Source: Desulfobulbaceae bacterium
Lineage (GTDB): Bacteria; Desulfobacterota; Desulfobulbia; Desulfobulbales; Desulfocapsaceae
DNA length: 64,000 bases
Assembly (NCBI GenBank): GCA_024640625.1
Contig: JAHEER010000013.1
Span: forward strand, 1 to 64,000
Direction of reading: 5' to 3'
Part shown: one piece after another, positions 17,259 through 27,036 of the stretch
Layout: each line of letters begins with the position of its first letter
Position numbering within the stretch: position 1 is the stretch's first letter
Notes under the pieces: generated by a model
Told to the model about the DNA's origin: nothing
Databases searched by the model: none
What the model saw: the letters and a program-made list of their open reading frames with translations, nothing else
Program-made: the position numbers and the translations under genes

Positions 17259-18301
17259 GCCTGGTGAAGGCGCTCAGTCTTTTTTCCGGCGGCCTCGATT
17301 CGATCTGTGCCACCAGGCTGGTGATGGAACAGGGCATTGAAGTGCTGGCGGTAAAATTCGTCAGCCCCTTTTTCGGTTATGACATCCTGCGCGACCCTGA
17401 AGGCTACCGTAGATCGATAAGAGAGAAGTACGGGATCGAGGCGACCGTCTATGACATAAGCGAAGAGTACCTGCACATGCTGCGCAGCCCCGCCCATGGC
17501 TTCGGCAAATATTTCAATCCCTGCATCGATTGTAAAATTTTCATGCTCGAGCGGGCCCGGGCGATGCTCGATGAAGTGGGAGCATCTTTTCTTATAACCG
17601 GCGAGGTGCTGGGCCAGCGCCCCATGTCCCAGAGGCGCGACACCCTCAATGTCATCGAGCGCGACTCCGCTACCCGCAGCCTGCTGCTCAGGCCGCTCAG
17701 CGCCAAACTGATGAACCCCACCGAAGCGGAGTTGCGCGGTTGGGTGGACCGCGAACGACTGCTTGATTTCAGCGGCCGGGGGCGCTCCCGTCAGATCGCC
17801 CTGGCCAAAACCTTCGGTATCACCGATTTTCCCTCCCCGGCTGGGGGCTGTATTCTAGCCGACCCGATTCTAAGCACCAGGATCGCCCGGGTCTATCGTA
17901 ATGACTTCGTTGTTACCCAGCAGAACATGAACCTGGCCGATATCCTGCTGATGCTGATCGGCAGACAGTTCCTGCTGCCCAATAGGGGCTGGCTGGTGCT
18001 GGGCCGGGACGAAAAGGAAAACAACCGGCTCGAGGAACTCATGGAAGGTGGCGACATCAAGCTCTTTATCGAGGAGCGCCCGGGACCGGTGGCATTGCTC
18101 AGACGGGCGGCCGAACTCTATGACAGCCAGCAAGGCAGAGCTGACGACCTCGGAGCGGCGGCCGGCCTGGTAACCCGCTACGCCAAGAAATCCGGGGGGC
18201 GACCAAGGGGCGGCACGGTTGTCATTATCGACGATGACAGCCGCATCGAGTCCTATCATGAGCCGCTCGCTGATGACGCCTTCAAGGAGTGGATCATCTG
18301 A
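17255..18301 (+). CDS. PP-loop ATP pyrophosphatase, tRNA thiolase-like
   Basis: The N-terminus carries the PP-loop LFSGGLDS that adenylates a target base. Cysteines C90 and C93 (NPCIDCK) and C199 (PAGGCIL) fit the MnmA/TrmU arrangement, in which two cysteines carry sulfur to tRNA uridine. The C-terminal ~140 residues differ from MnmA and appear to be an added domain. Overlap with recN by four bases indicates co-translation. Exact substrate base not determinable; ThiI-like or MnmA-like thiolation are the main options. Confidence 0.75.
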   Translation: MSLVKALSLFSGGLDSICATRLVMEQGIEVLAVKFVSPFFGYDILRDPEGYRRSIREKYGIEATVYDISEEYLHMLRSPAHGFGKYFNPCIDCKIFMLERARAMLDEVGASFLITGEVLGQRPMSQRRDTLNVIERDSATRSLLLRPLSAKLMNPTEAELRGWVDRERLLDFSGRGRSRQIALAKTFGITDFPSPAGGCILADPILSTRIARVYRNDFVVTQQNMNLADILLMLIGRQFLLPNRGWLVLGRDEKENNRLEELMEGGDIKLFIEERPGPVALLRRAAELYDSQQGRADDLGAAAGLVTRYAKKSGGRPRGGTVVIIDDDSRIESYHEPLADDAFKEWII

Positions 18302-18326
18302 CCAGCGGTTTTGCCGGGCTTCCCGG

Positions 18327-19526
18327 TCAATCGCAATCGGCCAGAGATTTTTCGATTCTTTGCAGTCCTTCCTCCAGTCTGCTCCGCGGGCAGGCGATAT
18401 TGATTCTCTGAAAGCCCGAGCCACCCGAGCCGAAAATAAATCCATCGTCCAGCCCGACCTTGGCCTTCTTTCTCATGAAGGTTCGCAGTCTCTGGTCGTC
18501 CATACCCAGGCCGCGGCAGTCGAGCCAGACCAGATAGGTCCCTTCAATCGGCATAACGCGAATTGCGGGAAGGCGACCGCTGATGAACTCTCTCAGAAAA
18601 CGCAGGTTGCCCTCCAGATACTCAAGCAGTTCCCTGAGCCAGGGATCGCCATGGGTGAAGGCCGCTTCCATCGCCGCCATGCCAAACGGGCACGGAGTAC
18701 AGAGAAATCCGGCGGTTCGCTCCCGAAAGACGCTTCTCAGTTTGGGATTGGGTATGATCAGCACCGAGGCTTTGAGCCCGGCCAGGTTGAAGGTCTTGCT
18801 CGGGGCGAAGCAGGTAATGGTCTGGAGTGCCACCTCTTCTCCGAGGATTGCTGTCGGGATGTGGCGGTGCCCGCCCAGCAAAAGCTCCGCATGGATTTCA
18901 TCCGAGATGATGATACCGTTGTTGTCGATCACGATGCGCGCCGCTTCTGTCAGTTCTTCTTTTCTCCAGACTCTGCCGACCGGATTGTGGGGACTGCAGA
19001 GCAACAGCATTCTGGCCCTGCTCGGTTCCGGTCTGAGTCCTGAGTAATCGGGCAGGAACCCGCGCTCGAGCCCCTCGAAATCCATACTATAGGACCCGTC
19101 CTGGAGGATGAGCTGATTCTCGATCACCGAGCAGCCGTTGTGGGTGATCGCCGAGAAAAAGGGGTAGTAGACCGGAGGCTGTAAAATCACACCGTCTCCT
19201 GGCTTGGTGAAGGCCATGATGATCATATGCAGGGCGTGGACGACGCCGGCGGAAAAGACGAGCCACTGCTTTTCGACCCGCCAGTTATATTTCTCCCAGA
19301 GCCGGTCGACCACCGCCTGTTTTACCGAATCGCTCTCCGTCTCATAGCCGTAGACAGGATGCGTCGCTCGCTTCATAATCGCCTCGGTGATCGGTTCGGC
19401 CACCGTAAAATCCATATCGGCGACCCACATGGGCAGAATATCGGCCTCGCCGAAAATGACGGGTGCCCCATCCCATTTGGCGGAGCCGCTCCCTATCCTG
19501 TCAATCACTGTATCAAACATATCCAC
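18327..19526 (-). CDS. PLP-dependent C-S lyase of the MalY/PatB type
   Basis: Fold-type I aminotransferase-like enzyme of 399 residues. The opening DRIGSGSAKWD and WVADMDFTV are typical of MalY/PatB cystathionine beta-lyases. PLP Lys lies in FAPSKTFNLAGLK, with further hallmarks LLCSPHNPVGRVW and IISDEIHAEL. It would cleave cystathionine or cysteine conjugates to pyruvate, ammonia and a thiol. Convergent with the PP-loop gene. A plain aminotransferase activity cannot be excluded. Confidence 0.88.
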   Translation of the reverse strand: MDMFDTVIDRIGSGSAKWDGAPVIFGEADILPMWVADMDFTVAEPITEAIMKRATHPVYGYETESDSVKQAVVDRLWEKYNWRVEKQWLVFSAGVVHALHMIIMAFTKPGDGVILQPPVYYPFFSAITHNGCSVIENQLILQDGSYSMDFEGLERGFLPDYSGLRPEPSRARMLLLCSPHNPVGRVWRKEELTEAARIVIDNNGIIISDEIHAELLLGGHRHIPTAILGEEVALQTITCFAPSKTFNLAGLKASVLIIPNPKLRSVFRERTAGFLCTPCPFGMAAMEAAFTHGDPWLRELLEYLEGNLRFLREFISGRLPAIRVMPIEGTYLVWLDCRGLGMDDQRLRTFMRKKAKVGLDDGFIFGSGGSGFQRINIACPRSRLEEGLQRIEKSLADCD

Positions 19527-19551
19527 CCCTCGGTTCTGTGTTATCCATGAA

Positions 19552-20502
19552 TCAACGCTCCACTACGCTGGCAACAGCGTTCAGATAGTGCTGTTCGGAT
19601 GAGGCCCGGGTAATTTTTTTCAGCAGCTTTTGTTTTCCGGGAAAGGCGCCGATAAAATAGATCCACACCTGCTTCATGCGGCCCAGCAGATGACCGGGAC
19701 CGCTGAGCCGCTCTTTCAGGGCCTGGTAGAGGTCGTTGTGAAAAAGCTGCAATTTCTTCCTGCGTTCCACAGCGCTCAACTGGATGCCTTTAATTTCGGC
19801 CGGCAGGAACGGATTGATCAGCAGCCCCCTGCCGATCATCCAGCGGTCGATGGGGGCTAATTTTGTTGCCAGACCGGTGAAATCCTCCAGACTGACGAGA
19901 TCACCGTTGTAGACCAGTCGGTGGGAGGTCTGCGCTCGGCAGAGATCGAAATGATCCAGGTGCACCGGTCCCCGGTAGAGCTGGACTCCCAGACGGGCAT
20001 GGAGGATGATTTCGGTCAGCGGCAAGGGTTCAAGCCGGGGAAGCAGGGCAAGCGCTTCCTTATGACTGTGGTAGCCCAGCCGCATTTTTATGGACAGGGC
20101 GGGTTCCAGCCTCGGCAGCACCTGCTCGAGCAGGTCGATGATCAACTCGGGGTGGGGAAGAAGACCGGCTCCCCTTTTCTTCCCGGCCACCATCTTCACC
20201 GGGCAGCCGAGGTTCCAGTTGATCTCAGTGTAGCCCAACTCGTGGAGCCGGTTGCCGAGGGCGATGAAGCCTTCCGCGTCGGTATTCAGCACCTGCGGTA
20301 CCAGCTCCAGGTCTACATTTTTTTCGGGGAGCAGGTCGGCTAGCAGTTTTTCCGGATAGCGGGGACTTTTTTGGGGGTTGACAAAGGGAGCCACAGCCCG
20401 GTCGAGTCCAGGGAAATGGCGCTGGTACACCTGTCTGAAAAGACTGTCGGTGATACCCTTGAGCGGCGCCATGTAGAGGCAGGCAGGATGGCTGCTGTTC
20501 AT
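19552..20502 (-). CDS. dus: tRNA-dihydrouridine synthase
   Basis: FMN-dependent TIM barrel: LYMAPLKGITDSLFR at the start, the catalytic Cys in NWNLGCPVKMVAGKKRGAGL, then IKMRLGYHS, ILHARLGVQLYRGPV, LVYNGDL and MIGRGLL. It reduces uridine to dihydrouridine in the tRNA D-loop. ATG 20502 overlaps the preceding gene's TGA by four bases, so the longer frame to 20628 is rejected. The subgroup (DusB or DusC) is not assigned. Confidence 0.93.
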   Translation of the reverse strand: MNSSHPACLYMAPLKGITDSLFRQVYQRHFPGLDRAVAPFVNPQKSPRYPEKLLADLLPEKNVDLELVPQVLNTDAEGFIALGNRLHELGYTEINWNLGCPVKMVAGKKRGAGLLPHPELIIDLLEQVLPRLEPALSIKMRLGYHSHKEALALLPRLEPLPLTEIILHARLGVQLYRGPVHLDHFDLCRAQTSHRLVYNGDLVSLEDFTGLATKLAPIDRWMIGRGLLINPFLPAEIKGIQLSAVERRKKLQLFHNDLYQALKERLSGPGHLLGRMKQVWIYFIGAFPGKQKLLKKITRASSEQHYLNAVASVVER

Positions 20503-20786
20503 GCTGGCGACGCTTCCGGTGGCGGTCCTGCGAGGTGCTGCATATCGTACCCCGTGGGGTTCTGAAATGGACGCAGGTCGAATACCGGCAGGGCCTCGTC
20601 CCAGCGGTGGCGATTCGCGCCAATCCACTTGCGCCTCACGCTGAGCAGAATCCTTCTGACAAACAGGGTCGCAGCCGTCAGCACGATGATCACCAGTGCT
20701 GCATTTACGACGAGCGGCGAAACCTCTGAGGAGGCTTCGGTGAGCCCGTTATTCCGCAGCACTTCATAAAGCCGGTTGCCTTCCAT
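20499..20786 (-). CDS. Small single-pass membrane protein (95 aa)
   Basis: One strongly hydrophobic helix (~residues 25-46, VVNAALVIIVLTAATLFV) is followed by a basic stretch RRILLSVRRKW, so the C-terminus should be cytoplasmic. The stop overlaps the dus start (ATGA), which supports real translation. No family recognised. Confidence 0.65.
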   Translation of the reverse strand: MEGNRLYEVLRNNGLTEASSEVSPLVVNAALVIIVLTAATLFVRRILLSVRRKWIGANRHRWDEALPVFDLRPFQNPTGYDMQHLAGPPPEASPA

Positions 20787-20994
20787 GATATCCCCAATTA
20801 AAGTAAAGGCTAACTTGTATCGTTAAATCTCTTCGTTGCTCGAGATACCATCGCACGTGTCTTGATCTTGACCTGAATGTGCAGGCTACCAAAAGAGACG
20901 ACCAGTCCGGGAACAGCAGTCACGGAGTTATTTTCGAATGTATACACTGAAGCGTGCCAGCGTCAAGAAACCTCAAGGATAAAAAGGGACAGCC

Positions 20995-22464
20995 GTGCAG
21001 AAATCAGCCTTGGATGCATTTATTTCGCACTATCCTGAATCTGTTCTGCAGACCCTCAACGACTGTGCCCGATCGCAGGGGCACGATATTTATCTGGTCG
21101 GGGGGGCCCTGCGCGATCTGCTGATTAACGTTGTTTCAGTGGATCTCGACTTTGCAGTGACTGAAGGGGCGATTGAGTTCATGCATGAGATGCGCCGCCG
21201 GCTGGGCAAAGGTTCGGTGGTGATCCTCGACGAGGAGAACGACACGGCCCGGCTGGTGCTCGAGGATTTATCGCTCGATGTTGCCGGCTTCCGTAAAGGC
21301 GCCCGCACCATCGAAGAAGATCTGGTCAAACGTGATTTTACCATCAACAGCATGGCAGTGCTGCTTGAAGATCTCGTGCAGCCGGACAGGGAGGTGGAGA
21401 TCGTCGACCCGCTCGGCGGCTTCAACGACCTCATGCTTCGGGTAGTCCGGGCCTGTCCGGGCTGCTTCGAGGACGATCCCCTGCGGCTGCTGCGGGCCTA
21501 TCGGTTTGGCGCCCAGCTTGATTTCATGATCGAAGATCAGACAGGCAAGCAGATCAGCGCCAAATCGGCCCTGATCGAAACCGTGGCCGCCGAGCGCATC
21601 AGTTTCGAGCTGGAGCTGATCATGGCCACCAACCGCGCCTCCATGAGTTTCAAGGCCATGCAGGAAACGGAACTGCTCGGTCTGCTGATGCCCGAGCTCT
21701 GCGAAGGTGCAGGCGTGGACCAGCCGCCGTTTCACCACCTCGACGTGATGGAGCATAATCTGGTCACCCTGGAATTCGTCGAGCGAATCATCGATCAGCC
21801 GGTCATTTACTTTCCCCGCAGCTATAACCTGGTGGACGAAGTTGCCGCTGATTTTGAGGCTCTGTCGACCCTGAAATGGGCGGCCCTGTTGCACGACATC
21901 GGCAAACCGGCGGCCAGGAAAGTGAATGTTGACAAGACGCGGCGCGTCACCTTTCACAGCCATGATGAGCAGGGCGCAACCCTGGCTCAGCAAATCGCCG
22001 AGCGCTGGAAGTGGAGTCGGCGCAAGACCAAGAGAGTCGTTTCTCTGATCTCGATGCACATGCATCCGTTTCATCTCAACAATGTAATGCAGGACCAGGA
22101 GGAGGTGAGTACGCGCGCCCTGCAAAAGATCTGTAAACGGGCGGGGGCCAATCTTTATCCCCTGTTCCTGCTGGCCATGGCCGACAGCCTTGCCGGGCAG
22201 GGACCGGAAAAACCGGCGGGCATCGAAGAGCAGCTCGAGCAGCTGTTTCTTGAGGTGGTGCGCTTCTACCAGGAGACCCTGGTGCCCGCCCAGGCTGGCC
22301 CTAAGTTGTTGACCGGGCATGACCTGATTACTAGATTTAATCTGCCGCCCGGCCCGGAAATTGGCAGGCTGCTCGAAGCGGTGGAGACAGCCGCGCTGGA
22401 GGGGGTGGTCAGCACCAGGGAAGAAGCGCTGGCCTGGGCTGAAAAGCAGCTGACGGAAGGCTGA
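20995..22464 (+). CDS. cca: tRNA nucleotidyltransferase / poly(A) polymerase family with HD domain
   Basis: Class II nucleotidyltransferase head: YLVGGALRDLL, metal-binding DLDFAV, and the FRKGARTIEEDLVKRDFTINSMAV motif, then the RNA- and nucleotide-binding region (FEDDPLRLLRAYRFGAQL). The C-terminal half has an HD site (LLHDIGKPA ... FHSHDEQGA). Starts at GTG 20995. It probably adds or repairs tRNA 3' CCA; poly(A) polymerase is the alternative. Confidence 0.9.
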   Translation: MQKSALDAFISHYPESVLQTLNDCARSQGHDIYLVGGALRDLLINVVSVDLDFAVTEGAIEFMHEMRRRLGKGSVVILDEENDTARLVLEDLSLDVAGFRKGARTIEEDLVKRDFTINSMAVLLEDLVQPDREVEIVDPLGGFNDLMLRVVRACPGCFEDDPLRLLRAYRFGAQLDFMIEDQTGKQISAKSALIETVAAERISFELELIMATNRASMSFKAMQETELLGLLMPELCEGAGVDQPPFHHLDVMEHNLVTLEFVERIIDQPVIYFPRSYNLVDEVAADFEALSTLKWAALLHDIGKPAARKVNVDKTRRVTFHSHDEQGATLAQQIAERWKWSRRKTKRVVSLISMHMHPFHLNNVMQDQEEVSTRALQKICKRAGANLYPLFLLAMADSLAGQGPEKPAGIEEQLEQLFLEVVRFYQETLVPAQAGPKLLTGHDLITRFNLPPGPEIGRLLEAVETAALEGVVSTREEALAWAEKQLTEG

Positions 22465-22543
22465 GAGAGGGTTGGCACTGTATTCCGGGAAGGGCCGGAG
22501 GGGGCCGAATGACCTTGCTAAAGAAGGGTAAATGGAATAAAGA

Positions 22544-23140
22544 GTGCGTAAAGTAAGGGACTACTATTTTAAGAAGGCCAAGAAAGACAAGTACCCGGCC
22601 AGGTCCGTTTTCAAGCTGGAAGAAATTCAGAAAAAATATCGTTTATTTCGCCGTGGAGATGCGATCCTCGATTTGGGCTGTCACCCGGGCAGCTGGTCGC
22701 TCTATGCGTCGGAGGTTGTCGGGCCTTCGGGGCTGGTGATTGGGGTCGACCTGCAGGAGACCAATAAGGAACCAAGAGACGGAGGCTCTCCCATCCACTG
22801 GCTGTGCGGCGACATTACCGATCCGGAACTGGTCGCCCAGATCAAGGCGCTCAGGCCGGCTTTCAAAGCCGTTATTTCAGATATTGCTCCTAAAACCACC
22901 GGTAATCGCTGGGCAGATCACCAACACTCGATGAGACTGGTGGTTCAGACGCTTGAGCTGGCCCATCTTTTTCTGCATGAGAAGGGGCATTATCTGGGTA
23001 AAATTTTTCAGGGTGAAGATATGCCCGCTTTGGTGAGCGATCTCAACAAGCAGTTTGGCTTCGTAAAAGTGATAAAACCCCAGAGCTCACGCAAGGAGAG
23101 CCGTGAGGTCTTTGTGCTTGGCATGGACTATCGCGGCTAA
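22544..23140 (+). CDS. rlmE: 23S rRNA 2'-O-methyltransferase RlmE (FtsJ/RrmJ)
   Basis: The 198-residue protein shows the RrmJ pattern: YFKKAKKDKYPARSVFKLEE (catalytic Lys), SAM site ILDLGCHPGSWS, catalytic Asp in ISDIAPKTTGN, Lys in LGKIFQGED and Glu in SSRKESREVF, the K-D-K-E tetrad. It methylates U2552 of 23S rRNA. Starts with GTG 22544. It is followed by yebC after 48 bases. Confidence 0.94.
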   Translation: MRKVRDYYFKKAKKDKYPARSVFKLEEIQKKYRLFRRGDAILDLGCHPGSWSLYASEVVGPSGLVIGVDLQETNKEPRDGGSPIHWLCGDITDPELVAQIKALRPAFKAVISDIAPKTTGNRWADHQHSMRLVVQTLELAHLFLHEKGHYLGKIFQGEDMPALVSDLNKQFGFVKVIKPQSSRKESREVFVLGMDYRG

Positions 23141-23188
23141 GAGATACCCCGTCTTCCCGGAAAAAATAACCAGCACACAGGATCAGAT

Positions 23189-23938
23189 ATGTCAGGACAT
23201 TCCAAATGGTCAACCATTAAACGAAAAAAAGGGGCGAATGACGCCAAGCGCGGCAAGATCTTCTCCAAGTTGATCAAAGAGATCACCGTAGCCGCGCGGC
23301 AGGGGGGCGGCGATGTAGACGGTAATCCGAGGCTGAGGTCAGCCATTGCCGCAGCCAAGGCAGAAAACATGCCCAAGGATAACATCGCCAGAGCTGTTGA
23401 TAAGGGCTCCGGCGGAGGCGACGGCGACGCCTACGAGGAGATCCTCTACGAGGGCTACGGGCCCGGTGGGGTGGCGGTGCTGGTCGAATGCATGACCGAT
23501 AACCGCAACCGAACGGTGGCCGATGTCAGGCATTACTTCGCCAAGAGCAACGGCAACCTCGGAGAAAACGGCTGTGTTGCCTGGATGTTCGACAAGAAGG
23601 GCCAAATCCTGGTCGACAAGGAAAAAATCTCCGAAGAGGAGTTGCTGGAAAAAGCGCTGGAAGCCGGTGCGGAAGATGTGATCGAAGACGAAAACGAGTT
23701 CCAGGTGCTGACCAGCATCGATGAGTTCAACGATGTCCGTGACAGCCTCGAGGAGCAGGGTGTGGAATATCTGGAAGCCACCGTTTCCATGATTCCCCAG
23801 AACACAATTGAAGTGGATGACGAGAAAGTAGCGGCCTCCCTGCTGAAGTTGCTGGAAAACCTCGAGGACCATGACGATGTTCAGAAGGTACATGCCAACT
23901 TCGATATCGACCAGAGTCTGATGGAAAAACTGTCCTGA
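23189..23938 (+). CDS. yebC: YebC/PmpR family protein
   Basis: Canonical start [20 protein letters not shown] and full length (249 aa), with [13 protein letters not shown] and [16 protein letters not shown]. The family affects translation or transcription and is often next to ruvC, as here (nine bases). Confidence 0.96.
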   Translation: MSGHSKWSTIKRKKGANDAKRGKIFSKLIKEITVAARQGGGDVDGNPRLRSAIAAAKAENMPKDNIARAVDKGSGGGDGDAYEEILYEGYGPGGVAVLVECMTDNRNRTVADVRHYFAKSNGNLGENGCVAWMFDKKGQILVDKEKISEEELLEKALEAGAEDVIEDENEFQVLTSIDEFNDVRDSLEEQGVEYLEATVSMIPQNTIEVDDEKVAASLLKLLENLEDHDDVQKVHANFDIDQSLMEKLS

Positions 23939-23947
23939 GCATCGGAG

Positions 23948-24421
23948 ATGGAGCGGATCCTCGGCATTGACCCCGGTTCCCGGATCACCGGCTACGGGGT
24001 GGTGGAGTCCGAGCGCGGCGCCCTCAGGTTTGTCGCCTGCGGTGTAATAAAAACGACCACCACCATGCCCTTCAATTATCGGCTCAACCAGATATTTTCC
24101 GGGATCAACGAAGTGATTCAGCTGCACGGCCCCACTGAAGCTGCGGTCGAAAACGTGTTTCTGGCCACCAACCCGGGTTCAGCGCTGAAACTTGGCCAGG
24201 CCAGGGGGGCAGCGGTGGTTGCCGTCATGCAGAACGATCTGGAGGTGGTCGATTACAGCGCCAAACAGATCAAGCAGGCAGTGGTCGGCTATGGCCAGGC
24301 CGGCAAGACACAGATTCAGCATATGGTCCGGGTCCTGCTGGGCCTCAATAAGGCGCCGAGCAGCGATGCGGCCGATGCGCTGGCGGTGGCGATCTGCCAC
24401 CTCAACCAACTTCGCATCTGA
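23948..24421 (+). CDS. ruvC: Holliday junction endonuclease RuvC
   Basis: Starts MERILGIDPGSRITGYGVV with catalytic D8; E68 is in AAVENVF, and D140 and D143 are in SSDAADALAVAICH. Length 157 is normal. It resolves Holliday junctions after RuvAB branch migration; order ruvC-ruvA-ruvB follows. Confidence 0.96.
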   Translation: MERILGIDPGSRITGYGVVESERGALRFVACGVIKTTTTMPFNYRLNQIFSGINEVIQLHGPTEAAVENVFLATNPGSALKLGQARGAAVVAVMQNDLEVVDYSAKQIKQAVVGYGQAGKTQIQHMVRVLLGLNKAPSSDAADALAVAICHLNQLRI

Positions 24422-24441
24422 GCACTCCCTCAGGGAATGAG

Positions 24442-25065
24442 ATGATAGCAACACTTACAGGAAAAGTTCTGATCAAAGGTCGGGACCGGGTCGTTATCGA
24501 CGTCTCCGGTGTCGGCTATGAGGTCTTTTTAACCACCGACGGACTGACCAGGCTTCCCGACTCCTCCGAAGAAATCTTTCTGCATATTTACACCCAGGTA
24601 AGAGAAGACGCCATCGTGCTCTACGGCTTCCTTGACGTCGAGGAAAAGGAGATGTTTCTCCATCTTACCTCGGTCTCGGGCATCGGCCCGAAACTGGGTC
24701 TTGCGGCCCTGTCGGGGATGCGGGTAGCGGAACTCTGCCGGGCCATCGCAGCGAGGGATATCCGCCTGCTGAGTTCACTGCAGGGGGTAGGAAAGAAAAC
24801 GGCCGAGCGGCTCTGCGTTGAATTGAAAGACAAAGTGGGAGAGCTGGCCGCCGGCTCGGTCGATCTGGTGGAGACCGGCGGAGACAGCGCTTCCGGCGCC
24901 TCTTCAGCGGTTGCCGACGTGCTTTCTGCACTGGGTAACCTGGGCTACTCCGACCCGGTCAGCCGCAAATCCCTTACCTCGGTTAAACGGCGTCTTGGCG
25001 ACGAGACCTTTTATGGTCTTTCCGTTGAAGATCTGCTCAGGGAATGTCTCAGGAGTCTGGCATGA
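24442..25065 (+). CDS. ruvA: Holliday junction DNA helicase subunit RuvA
   Basis: Starts [20 protein letters not shown]; two helix-hairpin-helix motifs ([16 protein letters not shown] and [16 protein letters not shown]) bind junction DNA; the C-terminal domain III (~160-207) contacts RuvB. The stop overlaps the ruvB start (ATGA). Confidence 0.96.
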   Translation: MIATLTGKVLIKGRDRVVIDVSGVGYEVFLTTDGLTRLPDSSEEIFLHIYTQVREDAIVLYGFLDVEEKEMFLHLTSVSGIGPKLGLAALSGMRVAELCRAIAARDIRLLSSLQGVGKKTAERLCVELKDKVGELAAGSVDLVETGGDSASGASSAVADVLSALGNLGYSDPVSRKSLTSVKRRLGDETFYGLSVEDLLRECLRSLA

Positions 25066-26123
25066 ATTTCGAAGAAGAGCTGTTTGGCGACGAGCGCTTG
25101 GTCGATCCTGCCCCGATCGGGCGTGACCATATTCAGGCCAACGATCTCAGGCCCAAGTCCCTGTCCGAATATATCGGCCAGGAACAGGTCAGAAAGCGGC
25201 TGAACGTCTCCATCGGCGCCGCCAAGAAACGGGGTGAACCGCTGGATCATTTGCTTTTTCACGGTTTCCCCGGGTTGGGCAAGACCACGCTGTCGCAGAT
25301 CATAGCCAACGAAATGGGCACGGGCATCAAGCCGACTTCGGGTCCGGTCATTGAAAAACAGGGAGATCTCGCCGCTATCCTGACCAGCCTCCAGGAAGGG
25401 GACATCCTGTTCATCGATGAGATTCACCGTCTCAACCACGTGGTCGAGGAGATTCTCTATCCGGCCATGGAGGATTTCCAGTTGGATCTCATCATCGGCC
25501 AGGGGCCGGGTGCCCGTTCCATCAAAATGGATCTGCCCCGTTTCACCCTTATCGGGGCGACCACCCGCACCGGCCTGCTGACGCCGCCGCTGAGGGACCG
25601 ATTTGGCGATATCCTGCGGCTCGAGTTCTATTCACCCGAGGAACTGGTCGTCATCGTCCGGCGTTCGGCCAAGATTCTTGGTCTGAAAATCAACGAGGAT
25701 GGAGCGCTCGAACTGGGACGACGTTCCCGTGGTACGCCGCGCATTGCCAATCGGCTATTGCGCCGGGTCAGGGATTTTGCCGAGGTTAAGGGGCATGAAC
25801 TTGTCAATCGCAGCGTTGCCGACGCCGCTCTCGAGCTCCTGAACGTCGACGAATTTGGTCTTGACGACATGGACCGTACCATCATGCTCACTGTAATCGA
25901 CAAATTCAGCGGCGGTCCCATCGGACTGGAAACTCTCGCCACTTCGGTCTGCGAGGAAAAGACCACCCTCGAGGATGTCTATGAACCATATCTCATCCAA
26001 TCGGGATTTTTAAGCCGGACCCAGCGGGGCCGGGTGGCTACCATCAAAGCTTACGAACATTTTGGCCGCAAGCCGCCCAGGCCGGATTCCATCCAGCCCT
26101 CCCTGTTCGATTCCGACGACTGA
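25062..26123 (+). CDS. ruvB: Holliday junction branch-migration ATPase RuvB
   Basis: AAA+ motor with Walker [10 protein letters not shown], Walker [10 protein letters not shown], sensor 1 LIGATTRTG and arginine-finger PLRDRFG, then the winged helix ([19 protein letters not shown]). Start ATG 25062 has AGGAG upstream and overlaps the ruvA stop; the longer frame from 25044 is rejected. 353 residues. Confidence 0.96.
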   Translation: MNFEEELFGDERLVDPAPIGRDHIQANDLRPKSLSEYIGQEQVRKRLNVSIGAAKKRGEPLDHLLFHGFPGLGKTTLSQIIANEMGTGIKPTSGPVIEKQGDLAAILTSLQEGDILFIDEIHRLNHVVEEILYPAMEDFQLDLIIGQGPGARSIKMDLPRFTLIGATTRTGLLTPPLRDRFGDILRLEFYSPEELVVIVRRSAKILGLKINEDGALELGRRSRGTPRIANRLLRRVRDFAEVKGHELVNRSVADAALELLNVDEFGLDDMDRTIMLTVIDKFSGGPIGLETLATSVCEEKTTLEDVYEPYLIQSGFLSRTQRGRVATIKAYEHFGRKPPRPDSIQPSLFDSDD

Positions 26124-26475
26124 TAAGACACGCCATGGCTTATTCATAGGGTTCCCGGGCAGCAGTTCCTGACCTTTTCCTGGCTCCTTTCGCCCCTCCT
26201 TACAAATTCTTCGGGCGCCGCCCTTACACGTTACTGCCACTTTAAACCACCTCGATGTGATGTCCTTCTAATTTTGTTTTCTGCATAATTTAATAATTAT
26301 ATAAATATCAAGTAGATATAATAACACGCCAGGTTTTCCTCAACATCTGATGTTTTGTCCATAAGTCCATTTCCCACACCCTGTAGTATCGCCCATTATG
26401 ATTTCTACCATATGTTGTACTTGGGTCGGTATGGCAATTAAAAGCTTATTATCTTGAATTTACGCATCTTTTTAC
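26124..26475. other. Intergenic region before the dcw cluster
   Basis: No gene seen. It grows strongly AT-rich after about 26260, in keeping with a promoter region for the cell-wall cluster. No clear terminator for ruvB was found. Confidence 0.4.
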
Positions 26476-26529
26476 TTGACTTGAACTATTTATTCAGGAT
26501 AAAAAGACTGGTAGTGGTGTATAGTGGAT
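26476..26529 (+). promoter_or_regulatory. Putative mraZ promoter with MraZ-type box pair
   Basis: TTGACT (26476-26481) with GATAAA 16 bases later is a weak sigma-70 type match. Downstream, TGGTG (26515) and TGGAT (26525) are spaced exactly 10 bp, like the TGGGN direct repeats MraZ binds to repress its own operon. Both calls rest on short degenerate motifs. Confidence 0.4.
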
Positions 26530-26565
26530 ACAAAGCGGCATTAAATGGAGCAGGGTGGAGTTTCT

Positions 26566-27036
26566 GTGGCTAAGTCAGACATCATTGCCAGCAGGTTTCG
26601 ATCCAGATCTGAGCATACCCTCGATCCCAAAGGGCGGCTGAATGTCCCGTCGAGATTTCGAGAAGTGCTCAAGCACTATGGCTCCGGGGTTCTGATGGTT
26701 GCTCCATGGGGTAAACACTTGCGGGCCTGGCCCGCTTCCGAATGGCAGATTGTGGAAGACAAACTGCTGACCCAGGGCCGCGAAGAGAAGAACCTGTCAA
26801 GCTTTATCAGATACGTGGTCTCCGGAATTACCGAGTGCTCGCTTGATAAGCAGGGCCGGTTGCTGATCCCGGTCAGTCTCAGGTCCGAGGTGAATATCGA
26901 CAAGGAAGTTGTACTCAACGGCATGCTCGAGTTTGTCGAGATCTGGGATAAGGAAGTATGGCTGGCCGAGTACTGCAAGACCCGCGAGAACCTCGAGCAG
27001 TACAGTGACAGCCTGGCCAAACTCGGAATTCTTTGA
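26566..27036 (+). CDS. mraZ: Transcriptional regulator MraZ
   Basis: Two SpoVT-AbrB-like repeats: SEHTLDPKGRLNVPSRFRE in the first and CSLDKQGRLLIPVSLRSE in the second. MraZ forms ring multimers and controls the dcw operon it heads. GTG 26566 is chosen over ATG 26545: GGTGGAG lies five bases upstream and the protein then starts close to the conserved domain. Its TGA and the rsmH ATG share one base. Confidence 0.93.
   Translation: MAKSDIIASRFRSRSEHTLDPKGRLNVPSRFREVLKHYGSGVLMVAPWGKHLRAWPASEWQIVEDKLLTQGREEKNLSSFIRYVVSGITECSLDKQGRLLIPVSLRSEVNIDKEVVLNGMLEFVEIWDKEVWLAEYCKTRENLEQYSDSLAKLGIL

Noticed and set aside
21268-22320. Minus-strand frame of 350 codons
   Set aside because: Shadow of the cca frame, which holds all the conserved motifs.
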